Source of the DNA: FEN-1297 sp963787005
GTDB taxonomy: Bacteria > Bacteroidota > Ignavibacteria > Ignavibacteriales > Ignavibacteriaceae
Length of the DNA: 41,223 bases
Direction: 5' to 3'
Assembly (NCBI GenBank): GCA_963787005.1
Contig: CAWBBX010000042.1
Span: 1-41,223 of the forward strand
Below, piece by piece: positions 7,668 through 15,790 of the stretch (the stretch's first letter is position 1; every line of letters begins with the position of its first letter). Position numbers and translations under genes: made by a program. The notes beneath the pieces are model-generated. The model saw nothing but the letters and a program-made list of their open reading frames with translations. It was not told the origin of the DNA and made no database searches.

Positions 7668-8276
7668 TTAATTTCTCATTCCCTTTACAAAAACTTCCGT
7701 CATAATGCCCATTTCTTCTTTAAGTTCCTGGAACGAAGAATCGTCGAGCCTCTCGTCCTGAATTTTCTTTAAAGTTCTTAAGCGCAGTCCCTGAATTATA
7801 TGAACTAACACGCAAACAGTTTTTTCAGGGAGATCGGTTCTAAATTCACCTGATCTTTTTCCATCTTCTAAAATTTCATTTAACAATTCCGTCTCAATTT
7901 TTTCGAGACCTTTGAACAATTCCCTGAAAACAGGCCTGGATTGCGAAAACGAATGAACGTTTAAAGTGCCGAGATTCAAAAGCTGCCTGAAATATTCCAG
8001 TCGCATATCGAGGTATTCGTGTATTTTATCCGAAGCGGTGATATTTTTTGTCATCACATTCTTGATCTCAGCAATAAATTCTTCCTGCTCCGAGAGTATC
8101 ACCGATTCGAATAAATTTTCCTTAGTGGGGAAATAATAATAAAGCGAGGCTTTGCCCATTTCCACATCCGTCGCAATCTCTTCCATCGTGACTTTAGAAT
8201 ATCCGTAGTGCGCAAACCTCTTCCGGGCTGCCTCAACTATGAACTTCTCTTTATCTTTTGATATATGCTCTGACAC
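7668..8276 (-). CDS. TetR/AcrR-family regulator of the efflux operon
   Basis: About 202 residues. The N-terminal TetR DNA-binding domain is clear: an AARKRFAHYGYSKVTMEEIA segment, then GKASLYYYFPTKENLF. The C-terminal ligand-binding half is variable. The open frame extends up to an ATG at 8325-8327, but no ribosome binding site precedes it. The GTG at 8274-8276 has GCGAGG six bases upstream and gives the usual family N-terminus, so it is preferred. As the first gene before emrAB-tolC it is likely a local repressor released by pump substrates, possibly binding the dyad at 8449-8461. Confidence 0.88.
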   Translation of the reverse strand: MSEHISKDKEKFIVEAARKRFAHYGYSKVTMEEIATDVEMGKASLYYYFPTKENLFESVILSEQEEFIAEIKNVMTKNITASDKIHEYLDMRLEYFRQLLNLGTLNVHSFSQSRPVFRELFKGLEKIETELLNEILEDGKRSGEFRTDLPEKTVCVLVHIIQGLRLRTLKKIQDERLDDSSFQELKEEMGIMTEVFVKGMRN

Positions 8277-8448
8277 TGCATACCTCGCTTTATAAATTCG
8301 ACTATCCGACTTAAAGAGTCGAAACATAATGCATTATTGTTTTTTTATCAAGTGATTTGAAGTAAGTTTTTGGCATTAGGTGCTAAAATTTCATTATTAT
8401 GCTTTAAATCACCAGTAAGATTTTATATAGATTTGTATTAGAATAATC

Positions 8449-8461
8449 GACCGGATCGGTC
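8449..8461. promoter_or_regulatory. Candidate TetR-family operator upstream of the efflux operon
   Basis: GACCG-GAT-CGGTC is a perfect 5-bp dyad in the 160-bp AT-rich gap before the tetR gene. GACCG/CGGTC half-sites are common in operators of AcrR-like regulators. On the minus strand a TATAAA-like stretch follows about 20 bases downstream, so a bound protein could cover the -35 region. Binding by this regulator is inference. Confidence 0.45.
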
Positions 8462-8488
8462 TATAAAGTGAATTATGTGAAAAATTAT

Positions 8489-10051
8489 TTATTTTCGGGC
8501 GTTATTTTTTGGGGCATCCTCGATTAAACCCTGCTTAAGATCCCAGAGTTTTTGCGAAAGTGAGACGTGGTAACGGTGGGGATTGATGAGCCGCTTCACA
8601 CCGGAATCCAGGCTTTCGATGTCTTTTTTCCTGCGTTTTCTTATATCATCAATTGAAGGGAAATCATATACAATTTTGTCGTCTTTTAATACTTCAATCA
8701 TGAGTTGTTCCGAACCGGAAGTTTCTTCTATCTTTAAAGTGCGGTGTTTTGTGTGATCGTTCGGGTGTCTTAAAACTATTTTATCTTGTTTAAACGGATC
8801 TTCGTCTTCAAGACAAATTAAATCGGCGTTTGCTTTATTTGTTGAATCGTAAAGACGCCATACATTTTTATTTCCGGGGTTAGGAATCTTTTCTATATTT
8901 TCGGAAATTTTAATAGCCGGAATCCAACCGCCTTCCTTTTCCACCGCAACCAGTTTATAAACTCCTCCGAGAGCGGCATCGCCGGCCGATGTTATAAGCC
9001 TGGTGCCCACTCCGTATGTAAGCCGTTTTATCAAGCTGTCCGGATCGATGCCGTATTTGGGTGCCTCCTCTTTTATCTGCGTAATTATCTGCCAAATGTT
9101 AAGCTCATCCAGTTCGTTTGAGAGAACTATGCTTTCTTCCGTGAAACCGGCTTCGTTCAGAATTTTTGCCGCGAGTATGCTGAGGTATGCAAGATCACCG
9201 GAATCGAGCCGGATGCCGACGGGCTTATGTCCTTTCTTTTTTAAATTCTCAAACACTTTTATCGCGTTCGGGATGCCGCTTTGCAGGGTATCGATTGTAT
9301 CGACGAGAAGTATGCAGTCGTCGGGATAGAGATCGGCGAAGGCTTGGAACGCGTCGAGCTCGCTCATTCCCATCGACAAGAAGTACTGCACCATACTGTG
9401 CGCGTGAGTTCCTTTGGGAGGATAACCAAGCAGGTGCGAGATTCCGACGTTGGAAGTAAAATCGGCGCCGCCTATCAGCGCGGCTCTAACGCCAGCCATC
9501 GCACCGCGGTCCTGCGCGCGCCTCGCGCCGAATTCCAGCAGCAGGCTGTCTTTGGCAATCTCTTTCATCCTGCTCGCCTTGGTGGCGATAAGTATCTGGA
9601 AGTTGAGCTGATTTAAAAGCGCTGTCTCCAGTATCTGCGCCATGGCGAGCGGACCTTCGATAACGGTTAACGGTTCGTTAGGGTGAATAACCCTTCCTTC
9701 CGGGATCGCGGTTAAATTTATGCCGGAGAAATTGCCTTCCTTTAAAAGCCAGTTTAGAAATTCGTTGCTGAACGTGGGACTCCCATCCCGTTTTTTTTGT
9801 GTTTTTAAAAGTTCGATATCTTCTAATCGAAAGTGTGTATTTCTCATCCAGTCAATTAGCCATTCTAATCCCGCGTTTATGCAGTAGCCTGCTTTGTGGG
9901 AACCGTAGTCCGGGTAGTTCCTAAAGTAATGATCGAACCTCACTCTCTTTTCGTGCATCCCGTTAGTGAAATAAAGCTGGGCCATCATAAGCTGGTATTG
10001 ATCCGTAAAGAGCGCGCCTTCGCTTATTTTCTGATCGAACTTGTTGAGCAT
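8489..10051 (-). CDS. pncB: Nicotinate phosphoribosyltransferase
   Basis: The enzyme joins nicotinate and PRPP, with ATP use, to give nicotinate mononucleotide in NAD salvage (EC 6.3.4.21). The family N-terminus GALFTDQYQLMMAQLYF is clear, as are LLEFGARRAQDRGAM, the GTHAHSM segment holding the likely phospho-histidine, RLDSGDLAYLS and LTYGVGTRL. The reading frame stays open to a TTG at 10172-10174, but the extra 41 residues are AT-rich, low in similarity and have no ribosome binding site. The ATG at 10049-10051, just before the conserved domain, is preferred, giving 520 residues. It lies alone between the efflux operon and the repeat array. Confidence 0.9.
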   Translation of the reverse strand: MLNKFDQKISEGALFTDQYQLMMAQLYFTNGMHEKRVRFDHYFRNYPDYGSHKAGYCINAGLEWLIDWMRNTHFRLEDIELLKTQKKRDGSPTFSNEFLNWLLKEGNFSGINLTAIPEGRVIHPNEPLTVIEGPLAMAQILETALLNQLNFQILIATKASRMKEIAKDSLLLEFGARRAQDRGAMAGVRAALIGGADFTSNVGISHLLGYPPKGTHAHSMVQYFLSMGMSELDAFQAFADLYPDDCILLVDTIDTLQSGIPNAIKVFENLKKKGHKPVGIRLDSGDLAYLSILAAKILNEAGFTEESIVLSNELDELNIWQIITQIKEEAPKYGIDPDSLIKRLTYGVGTRLITSAGDAALGGVYKLVAVEKEGGWIPAIKISENIEKIPNPGNKNVWRLYDSTNKANADLICLEDEDPFKQDKIVLRHPNDHTKHRTLKIEETSGSEQLMIEVLKDDKIVYDFPSIDDIRKRRKKDIESLDSGVKRLINPHRYHVSLSQKLWDLKQGLIEDAPKNNARK

Positions 10052-10180
10052 GTTATTAGCCTGGTAATTTGATATATGTACAACGTCTAAATCAAAATAA
10101 TTTAATTCTGGGGCAAATTCAAAAATTGAAGACAAGAATCGATTCGGATTTTGTTTATATTTAAATAAATTCAATATTCA

Positions 10181-10714
10181 TCTCGTCCCTAAGGGACGAG
10201 GAATGTGTTAGTGGATAGATTTTTTTCTATAAATATCTCGTCTCTAACGAGACGAACTAAGAATATGTCGTCAATAATATTTTTAATATTACAAATATAT
10301 AACTGATGGAGTTTTAACTGTTATTATGATTGATTTCGTCCCTACGGGACGAGTAGTATGTTGGAGGATTGATTCTTTCTATAAATATCTCGTCTCTAAC
10401 GAGACGAACTAAGAATATGTCGTCAATAATATTTTTAATATTACAAATATATAACTGATGGAGTTTTAACTGTTATTATGATTGATTTCGTCCCTACGGG
10501 GCGAGTGGATGTGTTAGAGGATAGATTTTTTTCTATAAATATCTCGTCTCTAACGAGACGAACTAAGAATATGTCGTCAATAATATTTTTAATATTACAA
10601 ATATATAACTGATGGAGTTTTAACTGTTATTATGATTGATTTCGTCCCTACGGGACGAGGAATGTGTTAGTGGATAGATTTTTTTCTATAAATATCTCGT
10701 CTCTAACGAGACGA
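10181..10714. repeat. Tandem array of a ~153-bp unit, each unit with two strong hairpins
   Basis: Four copies of a hairpin pair are joined by three nearly identical AT-rich linkers of about 80 bp. Hairpin A (TCGTCCC-TAC-GGGACGA) lies at 10183, 10336, 10488 and 10642. Hairpin B (TCGTCTC-TAAC-GAGACGA) lies at 10238, 10390, 10544 and 10697. Periods are 152-154 bp. Copy 3 of hairpin A has an A-to-G change that keeps a G-U pair, and copy 1 has TAA in the loop. No gene is present in either strand. The unit is far too long for CRISPR, and the linkers are repeated rather than unique. Confidence 0.85.
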
Positions 10715-10783
10715 GATGCAAGCCTAGTATTTGAAAAGTTCTGTATGCACAGCCTCGGATATCCTAAGGATTCCAATGGAAAA

Positions 10784-11007
10784 CCAGACGGCAATAGTAG
10801 AGTCAAAATGAATCAGGGGAAGAATAAAAATTAAAGTGAATCTCGGGAGAGCAGGTCATATTGAATATAAAATATTGCGATTCGTTTAGCGAACGGACAA
10901 AGGGAATCTAAACCAAGTTGGGCTTCAGCCCCATGTAAAAAGGTAAATGCGGCTAAAGCCGAATAGTTATGGGAATGCTTCTTCCCGTCGGCTGAAACCG
11001 ACGGCAA
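10784..11007. repeat. Left REP-like composite repeat of the RAYT element
   Basis: This copy holds the shared AT-rich lead (ATGAATCAGGGGAAGAATAA at 10809-10828), a decayed TTCGTTTAGCGAA stem (10880-10892), GGGCTTCAGCCC (10920-10931), CGGCTAAAGCCG (10950-10961) and CCGTCGGCTGAAACCGACGG (10985-11004). Several stems contain single mismatches, so it looks older than the right-hand copies. Confidence 0.7.
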
Positions 11008-11051
11008 TTAGAAAAAGTTCAAATACATTGAAAACAATATGGTGGAATAAA

Positions 11052-11480
11052 ATGAGCTGGGTTAGAGTTTGGATACACTTGGTATTTTCTACAAAAAGCC
11101 GATACCCTTATTTTAATTCAAGTGAAATTAGAAATAAAGTCTTTGAACACATCAAGCAAAATGCAAAAACGAAAAATATATGGCTAGATACAATAAGTGG
11201 CTATCATGATCACGTTCATTGCTTGATTTCATTAAATAGAGAAGATTCAATCAGTAAAACAGTGAAAATGATCAAAGGCGAATCATCAAACTGGATAAAT
11301 AAAAACAAAATTGTAAAAGGTCGATTTGCCTGGCAGGATGATTATTGGGCTGTAGGAGTAACTGAAAATCATGTTGAGGGTGTAAAGAAGTATATTCTGA
11401 ACCAAGAAGAACATCACAAGAAACATACCTTCGCGGAAGAGATTGAAAAGTTTATGTCGAGATATGGATCTGAGAGATAG
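11052..11480 (+). CDS. REP-associated tyrosine transposase (Y1, IS200-like)
   Basis: A 142-residue HUH-type single-strand transposase. The HUH pair is H54-V-H56 in YHDHVHCL, and the nucleophile is Y114 in VKKYILNQEEHH. The N-terminus MSWVRVWIHLVFSTK and the block QDDYWAVGV are typical of the RAYT branch found in Bacteroidota-like genomes. The frame runs upstream to 10947, but that part translates the REP hairpin. The ATG at 11052 has GGTGG nine bases before it and gives the full conserved domain. The protein probably nicks and moves the surrounding hairpin repeats as single-stranded DNA. All catalytic residues are intact. Confidence 0.92.
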   Translation: MSWVRVWIHLVFSTKSRYPYFNSSEIRNKVFEHIKQNAKTKNIWLDTISGYHDHVHCLISLNREDSISKTVKMIKGESSNWINKNKIVKGRFAWQDDYWAVGVTENHVEGVKKYILNQEEHHKKHTFAEEIEKFMSRYGSER

Positions 11481-11530
11481 AAAATTTTTATAAGATTTTA
11501 AATTATTGTGTAAAGTTAATGATTATTTTA

Positions 11531-11841
11531 ATTGCCGTTCGCTTTAGCGAACGGGCAAAGGGAATCTAGATAAAGTTGGGCTTCAGCCCCATGTAAAAAG
11601 GCTAATGCGGCTGAAGCCGATTATTCTTTTTGAATTTTATTCCGTCGGCTGAAGCCGACGGCAATAGGAGAGACAAAATGAATCAGGGGAAGAATAAAAA
11701 TTAAAGTGAATCTCAGGAGAGCAAGCTATTATTGAATATAAAATATCGCCGTTCGCTTCAGCGAACGGTCATAGAGATCTAAGATAGATCGGGCTTTAGC
11801 CCCATGTAAAAGTGGGAATGCGGCTGAAGCCAACGGCAATG
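11531..11841. repeat. Right REP-like composite repeats of the RAYT element
   Basis: Two partly overlapping copies of the repeat at 10784-11007. The first has GTTCGCTTTAGCGAAC (11537-11552), GGGCTTCAGCCC (11578-11589), CGGCTGAAGCCG (11608-11619) and CCGTCGGCTGAAGCCGACGG (11642-11661). The second begins with the same ATGAATCAGGGG lead at 11679 and carries GTTCGCTTCAGCGAAC (11751-11766), GGGCTTTAGCCC (11791-11802) and CGGCTGAAGCCAACGG (11821-11836). The stretch 11481-11885 has no gene. Confidence 0.7.
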
Positions 11842-11885
11842 AATCAAAATATATTTCGGATCCACAAAACCACCGGAGATAAAAA

Positions 11886-12911
11886 ATGTCATCAAAAAAA
11901 ATGTTTATATTTATTCTGTTTATTTCAATATCCACCGTATCATTTCCCCAGGGAAAGCAGCAATATGCGGATATTGGAAACTTCAAACTCGAAAAAGGCG
12001 GCGAGATACTCGACTGTACAATCGGTTACCGCACTTACGGAAAAATGAACGCCGATAAATCCAACATAATTATTTTCCCCACCTGGTTCGGCGGGAATAC
12101 AAAAGGACTCGAGGGACTTATCGGTCCGGGCAAAATTGCAGACAGCACGAAATACTATATAATAAGTTTAGACGCAATCGGCGACGGCGTATCCTCATCA
12201 CCTTCAAACAGCAAAAAGCAGCCCAAAGAATCTTTCCCTCTTTTTACCGTGCGCGACATGGTTAATTCTCAGCATGTACTTTTAACAAAGCACCTCAACG
12301 TCCATCATGTCTACGCCGTTATCGGCGGATCTATGGGCGGAATGCAGACATTCCAGTGGATCGTGGCCTATCCTGGTTTTATGGACAAAGCCGTTCCGTG
12401 GGTCGGCTCTACTAAAATGACTTCTTACGACCGGCTGCTTTGGACTACCGAGCTGCTCGTAATCCAAACGGAATTGAAATGCGGCGCTCCTGAGGACGAT
12501 GTTATGAAATCGATCGCGGATATCACCTGCTTGAATATCACGACTCCCGAATACAGAGTAACGCACACAACACCCGAAGAATTTCCAAAGTTTATAGCGG
12601 GATATCAGAAATCCTTCGCGGTAAATTTTAATCCGTACGACTGGATGAGTCAGCTTAAAGCAATGCTCGCTCTCGATGTATCAAAGCCTTTCGGCGGTTC
12701 TATGGAAAAAGCTGCAGCGGCCGTAAAGGCAAAAGTGTTTTCAATTGTTTCGCTGCAGGATCATATGGCTAATCCGCATCCGGCTATGGCATTTGCTAAG
12801 ATGCTTAATGCTGAAACTCTGGAGCTTAATAACGACTGCGGACACCTCGGTCCCGGATGCGAAATGAAAAGAGTGGAAAAAGCAGTGAACGAATTCCTGG
12901 ATAGACATTAA
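11886..12911 (+). CDS. Exported alpha/beta hydrolase of the homoserine acetyltransferase (MetX)-like family
   Basis: A 341-residue protein with a signal peptide (about 1-21, ending SFPQG). The fold and motifs follow the MetX branch of alpha/beta hydrolases: nucleophile S149 in GGSMGGMQ, acid D292 in SLQDHMANP and base H320 in NNDCGHLGPGCE. MetX itself is cytoplasmic and acetylates homoserine. The export signal and the absence of methionine genes nearby argue that this is a periplasmic or secreted acyltransferase or esterase of unknown substrate. The ribosome binding site CGGAGAT precedes the ATG. It is separated from the next gene by 117 bp of low-complexity DNA. Confidence 0.82.
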   Translation: MSSKKMFIFILFISISTVSFPQGKQQYADIGNFKLEKGGEILDCTIGYRTYGKMNADKSNIIIFPTWFGGNTKGLEGLIGPGKIADSTKYYIISLDAIGDGVSSSPSNSKKQPKESFPLFTVRDMVNSQHVLLTKHLNVHHVYAVIGGSMGGMQTFQWIVAYPGFMDKAVPWVGSTKMTSYDRLLWTTELLVIQTELKCGAPEDDVMKSIADITCLNITTPEYRVTHTTPEEFPKFIAGYQKSFAVNFNPYDWMSQLKAMLALDVSKPFGGSMEKAAAAVKAKVFSIVSLQDHMANPHPAMAFAKMLNAETLELNNDCGHLGPGCEMKRVEKAVNEFLDRH

Positions 12912-13028
12912 CTTAGACTTCTTAGACTCAAACATAGATTTAGGCTTTATTTAACTTTATCTCAATTTTAAACCTTAGAGTCTAAGTTTAAGATTAAGAT
13001 TAAGAGTAAGATTTAAAAAGGCGTAGAT

Positions 13029-14153
13029 ATGAAAAAGATAATTGTACTTGGATCCGGAATGGTAGGCGGGGCGATAGCGGCGGATCTTTGCGGCAAGTTT
13101 GATGTTACTGCCGCCGATATTAACCGGGAACGGCTTAAAATTCTCAGCGAATCTCATCATTTAAAAACAATAATGGCAGATCTTTCTTCCGGCGACGAAA
13201 TAAAAAGGATCGTAAAAGATTTCGATATCGTCGTGGGCGCTGTTCCCGGGTTTATGGGATTTGAAACAGTCAAGAGCGTAATTGAAGCTGGGAAGAACAT
13301 AGTTGATATTTCTTTTTTCGAGGAAGACCCTTTTCTGCTTGATGAGCCGGCGAAGCAAAATAATGTTACAGCTATCGTCGACTGCGGCGTAGCTCCCGGA
13401 ATGAGCAGCATTATTCTCGGTTATCATAATTCAAAAATGAAGATTGAGTCATTCGAATGCTACGTGGGAGGACTGCCCGCAAATCCCGAATGGCCTTACA
13501 AATACAAAGCTCCGTTTTCTCCCGTAGATGTTATCGAAGAATATACGCGTCCCGCACGGATTGTTGAAAACGGTAAAGTAGTGGTTAAGCCTGCCTTATC
13601 TGAAGAAGAATTCATTGATTTCGATAAAGCAGGAAAGCTTGAGGCTTTTAACACCGACGGCTTGAGGACTTTGATCAAAACAATGAGCATTCCTTTTATG
13701 AAGGAAAAAACTCTTCGCTATCCCGGTCATATTGAATATATAAAAGTTCTGCGCGACACCGGATTTTTCGGAACCGAAAAGATAGAAGTCGACGGAGTTA
13801 AAATTCGTCCGGTTGATCTCGCCTCCAAACTTCTCTTTCCGCTGTGGAATTTAGAGAAAGGGGAGAAAGAATATACGGTGATGAGAATCATCATAAAAGG
13901 AGAAGAAACTGGCGGCAAGAAAGAATACACATACAATTTATTCGACACTTACGATGAAAAAAAACAAACTACTTCTATGGCGAGAACTACCGGTTACACT
14001 TGTACCGCCGCGGTTCGAATGGTTCTGAACGGAGAATATACGGCAAAGGGAATTTCGCCGCCGGAGTTTATAGGTGCACATGAAGGATGTTATGAAAAAG
14101 TTCTGGCTCATCTTAAAAAGAGGGGAGTAAATTATTTGCTAAGTAATAAGTGA
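13029..14153 (+). CDS. Saccharopine dehydrogenase-family oxidoreductase
   Basis: A 374-residue NAD(P)-dependent enzyme. The N-terminal Rossmann domain starts with IIVLGSGMVGGAIAADL and an acidic D at the end of strand 2 (VTAADINRERL). VGAVPGF and IVDCGVAPGMS are typical of the saccharopine dehydrogenase/homospermidine synthase superfamily. Length and organisation are nearest to the single-domain lysine 6-dehydrogenase-like branch, which acts on lysine or related amino acids. The exact substrate is not decided by the sequence. It stands 78 bp before the desaturase gene on the same strand; a functional link between them is not obvious. Confidence 0.82.
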   Translation: MKKIIVLGSGMVGGAIAADLCGKFDVTAADINRERLKILSESHHLKTIMADLSSGDEIKRIVKDFDIVVGAVPGFMGFETVKSVIEAGKNIVDISFFEEDPFLLDEPAKQNNVTAIVDCGVAPGMSSIILGYHNSKMKIESFECYVGGLPANPEWPYKYKAPFSPVDVIEEYTRPARIVENGKVVVKPALSEEEFIDFDKAGKLEAFNTDGLRTLIKTMSIPFMKEKTLRYPGHIEYIKVLRDTGFFGTEKIEVDGVKIRPVDLASKLLFPLWNLEKGEKEYTVMRIIIKGEETGGKKEYTYNLFDTYDEKKQTTSMARTTGYTCTAAVRMVLNGEYTAKGISPPEFIGAHEGCYEKVLAHLKKRGVNYLLSNK

Positions 14154-14231
14154 TTTCACTCCGGTACAATTGATTTACAGCTCAAATGTTCTTACGTTAA
14201 AATTAATATTAACAACCTCTCCGGAGATATA

Positions 14232-15203
14232 ATGGAGAATAAAAAAAGAGAGTTCTTCTTTTCCGATTCTCCCGAACCGCACAGGGCGAGAACAAAATCG
14301 ATTCTGAAGGATCACCCCGAAATAAGAAATTTCATGGGGCGTAATCCGATAAGCTTTTTAATTATTGTTTGCGTTGTCGCATTACAGATCGCTATCGCGT
14401 TCATTTTGAAAGATCAGCCTTGGTGGCTCGCAATAATCGTAGCTTTTTTTGTAGGCGCGTTTGCTAACCATGCTCTCTTTGTACTCATTCATGAGTCCGC
14501 GCACAATCTTATCTTCAAGAATAGAAAGATGAATTATGTAGCCGGAATATTGGCCGATATTCCCAACGTGCTGCCGAGCGCTATTTCTTTTAGGAGTTAT
14601 CATTTAAAACACCATTCATATCAAGGGCACTATGATTTTGATGCCGACCTAGCCAGCCGCTGGGAGGCAAAACTTATAGGCAATACACCGTGGGGAAAAA
14701 TGCTTTGGGAACTATTGTTCCCGGTTTTCCAGGCAATTAGAACGCCGAGGCTGAAGGAAATCAAATTCATGAACGTCTGGACCATAATCAATATGCTTGT
14801 TGTTTTCGGATTCGATGTCTTCATATTTTTATACGCCGGACCGTCGGCCTTCCTATATTTTGTGTTTTCGTTTGCGTTTTCTATTGGATTTCATCCGCTG
14901 GGAGCCAGGTGGATTCAAGAGCATTTTATTCTTCATCCGCCGCAGGAAACATACAGCTACTACGGTCCGCTTAATGTACCTGCTCTGAATGTAGGCTATC
15001 ATAATGAGCATCATGATTTTCCGTCCGTTCCCTGGAACAAGCTGCCGATGGTGAAAAGCAGCGCCCCGGAATGGTACGAAAACCTTTTTTTTCATAAATC
15101 ATGGTTCAAGTTGTGGATTAAGTTTTTATTCGATCCCGAAATATCTCTCTTCACACGAATGGTGCGCGAAGACAAGGGGAGTCCGGTAGTAGGCAAGGAG
15201 TAA
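14232..15203 (+). CDS. Fatty acid desaturase, dihydroceramide (sphingolipid) delta-4 desaturase homologue
   Basis: A 323-residue di-iron membrane enzyme with all three histidine boxes: HESAH (87-91), HLKHH (124-128) and HNEHH (257-261). Two stretches match the eukaryotic DEGS1/DES family closely: the N-terminal PEPHRARTKSILKDHPEIRN, corresponding to the lipid-desaturase N-terminal domain, and ETYSYYGPLN followed by NVGYHNEHHDFPSVP. Several membrane helices lie between the boxes. Family knowledge predicts introduction of a 4,5-trans double bond into dihydroceramide, but sphingolipid synthesis genes are not in the window, so the lipid substrate is inferred. A CCGGAGAT site precedes the ATG. The next gene follows after 36 bp. 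Confidence 0.85.
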   Translation: MENKKREFFFSDSPEPHRARTKSILKDHPEIRNFMGRNPISFLIIVCVVALQIAIAFILKDQPWWLAIIVAFFVGAFANHALFVLIHESAHNLIFKNRKMNYVAGILADIPNVLPSAISFRSYHLKHHSYQGHYDFDADLASRWEAKLIGNTPWGKMLWELLFPVFQAIRTPRLKEIKFMNVWTIINMLVVFGFDVFIFLYAGPSAFLYFVFSFAFSIGFHPLGARWIQEHFILHPPQETYSYYGPLNVPALNVGYHNEHHDFPSVPWNKLPMVKSSAPEWYENLFFHKSWFKLWIKFLFDPEISLFTRMVREDKGSPVVGKE

Positions 15204-15239
15204 TTTCCGCTGAACATTCCAACATTTTAAGGGGAAGGA

Positions 15240-15734
15240 ATGGAAAAGAAAAACGATAATTTTGAATGCGAGCTCTGCGGCGCGGACGTAAAGGAGAGCG
15301 ATACTTACTGTCCCGACTGCGGTGCACTTTTTGTCGAAGGCATCAACTGTAAAAACCATCCTCTTGATGACGCGGCAGGCGCCTGTATAATATGCGGCCA
15401 AGCATACTGCAAAAAATGCGGAAGCCGCGTTCGTAATCTTTTTCTCTGCAATGAACACGACGCCTACGAGATTTACGAGAGAATGGCCAGGGTTTTCGGT
15501 TCTAGCGATGAACTCGAAACTCAATACGCTTATGATGCAATTCTAAAGAACGGACTCCATCCATATGTTTACTACCGGAAAGCCAGCCCTATTTCTCTCG
15601 GTGGACCGGATTACACTCTCTTCCGTGCATCCGGCGAATACGACGGCCATATTATTAACGAGGTAAAAGTAATGGTGCCGTGTTCCGAAGTGCTGCGCGC
15701 GGAAAAAATATTGAGGGAAGTAGAACTCATCTGA
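15240..15734 (+). CDS. Double zinc-binding protein with DUF2007-like C-terminus
   Basis: A 164-residue soluble protein. Residues 10-27 form a zinc ribbon (C10, C13, C24, C27). Residues 37-73 form a second, B-box-like cluster (C37, H40, C49, C52, C57, C60, C70, H73). The C-terminal part, LETQYAYDAILKNGLHPYVYY to VPCSEVLRAEKILREVEL, resembles the small DUF2007 putative signal-transducing domain. No enzyme activity is suggested. It may be co-transcribed with the desaturase gene 36 bp upstream. AAGGGGAAGG is a good ribosome binding site. Confidence 0.7.
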   Translation: MEKKNDNFECELCGADVKESDTYCPDCGALFVEGINCKNHPLDDAAGACIICGQAYCKKCGSRVRNLFLCNEHDAYEIYERMARVFGSSDELETQYAYDAILKNGLHPYVYYRKASPISLGGPDYTLFRASGEYDGHIINEVKVMVPCSEVLRAEKILREVELI

Positions 15735-15790
15735 TCTTAACATCAAATTCACAATATTGATACTTAAACTCCTTTTCAGGATATTCCTCT

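Larger units (their letters stand above)
10784..11842 (+). mobile_element. REP-associated transposase element with flanking hairpin repeats
   Basis: A single-gene tyrosine transposase (11052-11480) sits between direct copies of a composite repeat. The left copy spans about 10784-11007; the right side has one and a half copies (about 11531-11841). Each copy carries the same ordered hairpins: a GTTCGCT...AGCGAAC stem, GGGCTTCAGCCC followed by CATGTAAA, a CGGCTGAAGCCG-type stem and a GTCGGCTGAAGCCGAC-type stem. This is the arrangement of RAYT genes with their REP/BIME substrates. The outer limits are approximate. Confidence 0.75.

Noticed and set aside
10052..10174. 41-residue N-terminal extension of PncB from a TTG
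   Set aside because: AT-rich, no ribosome binding site, and the family domain starts right after the ATG at 10049-10051.
10181..10714. CRISPR array
   Set aside because: The repeated unit is about 153 bp and the segments between hairpins are themselves repeated, not unique spacers; no cas genes are in the window.
10947..11051. N-terminal extension of the RAYT transposase
   Set aside because: It translates REP hairpin DNA; the conserved domain and a ribosome binding site begin at the ATG at 11052.
12912..13028. Possible regulatory RNA in a low-complexity TTAAGAT-rich spacer
   Set aside because: Only short imperfect repeats (TTAGACT/AGTCTAA and AAGATT runs); no stable structure or known element is visible.
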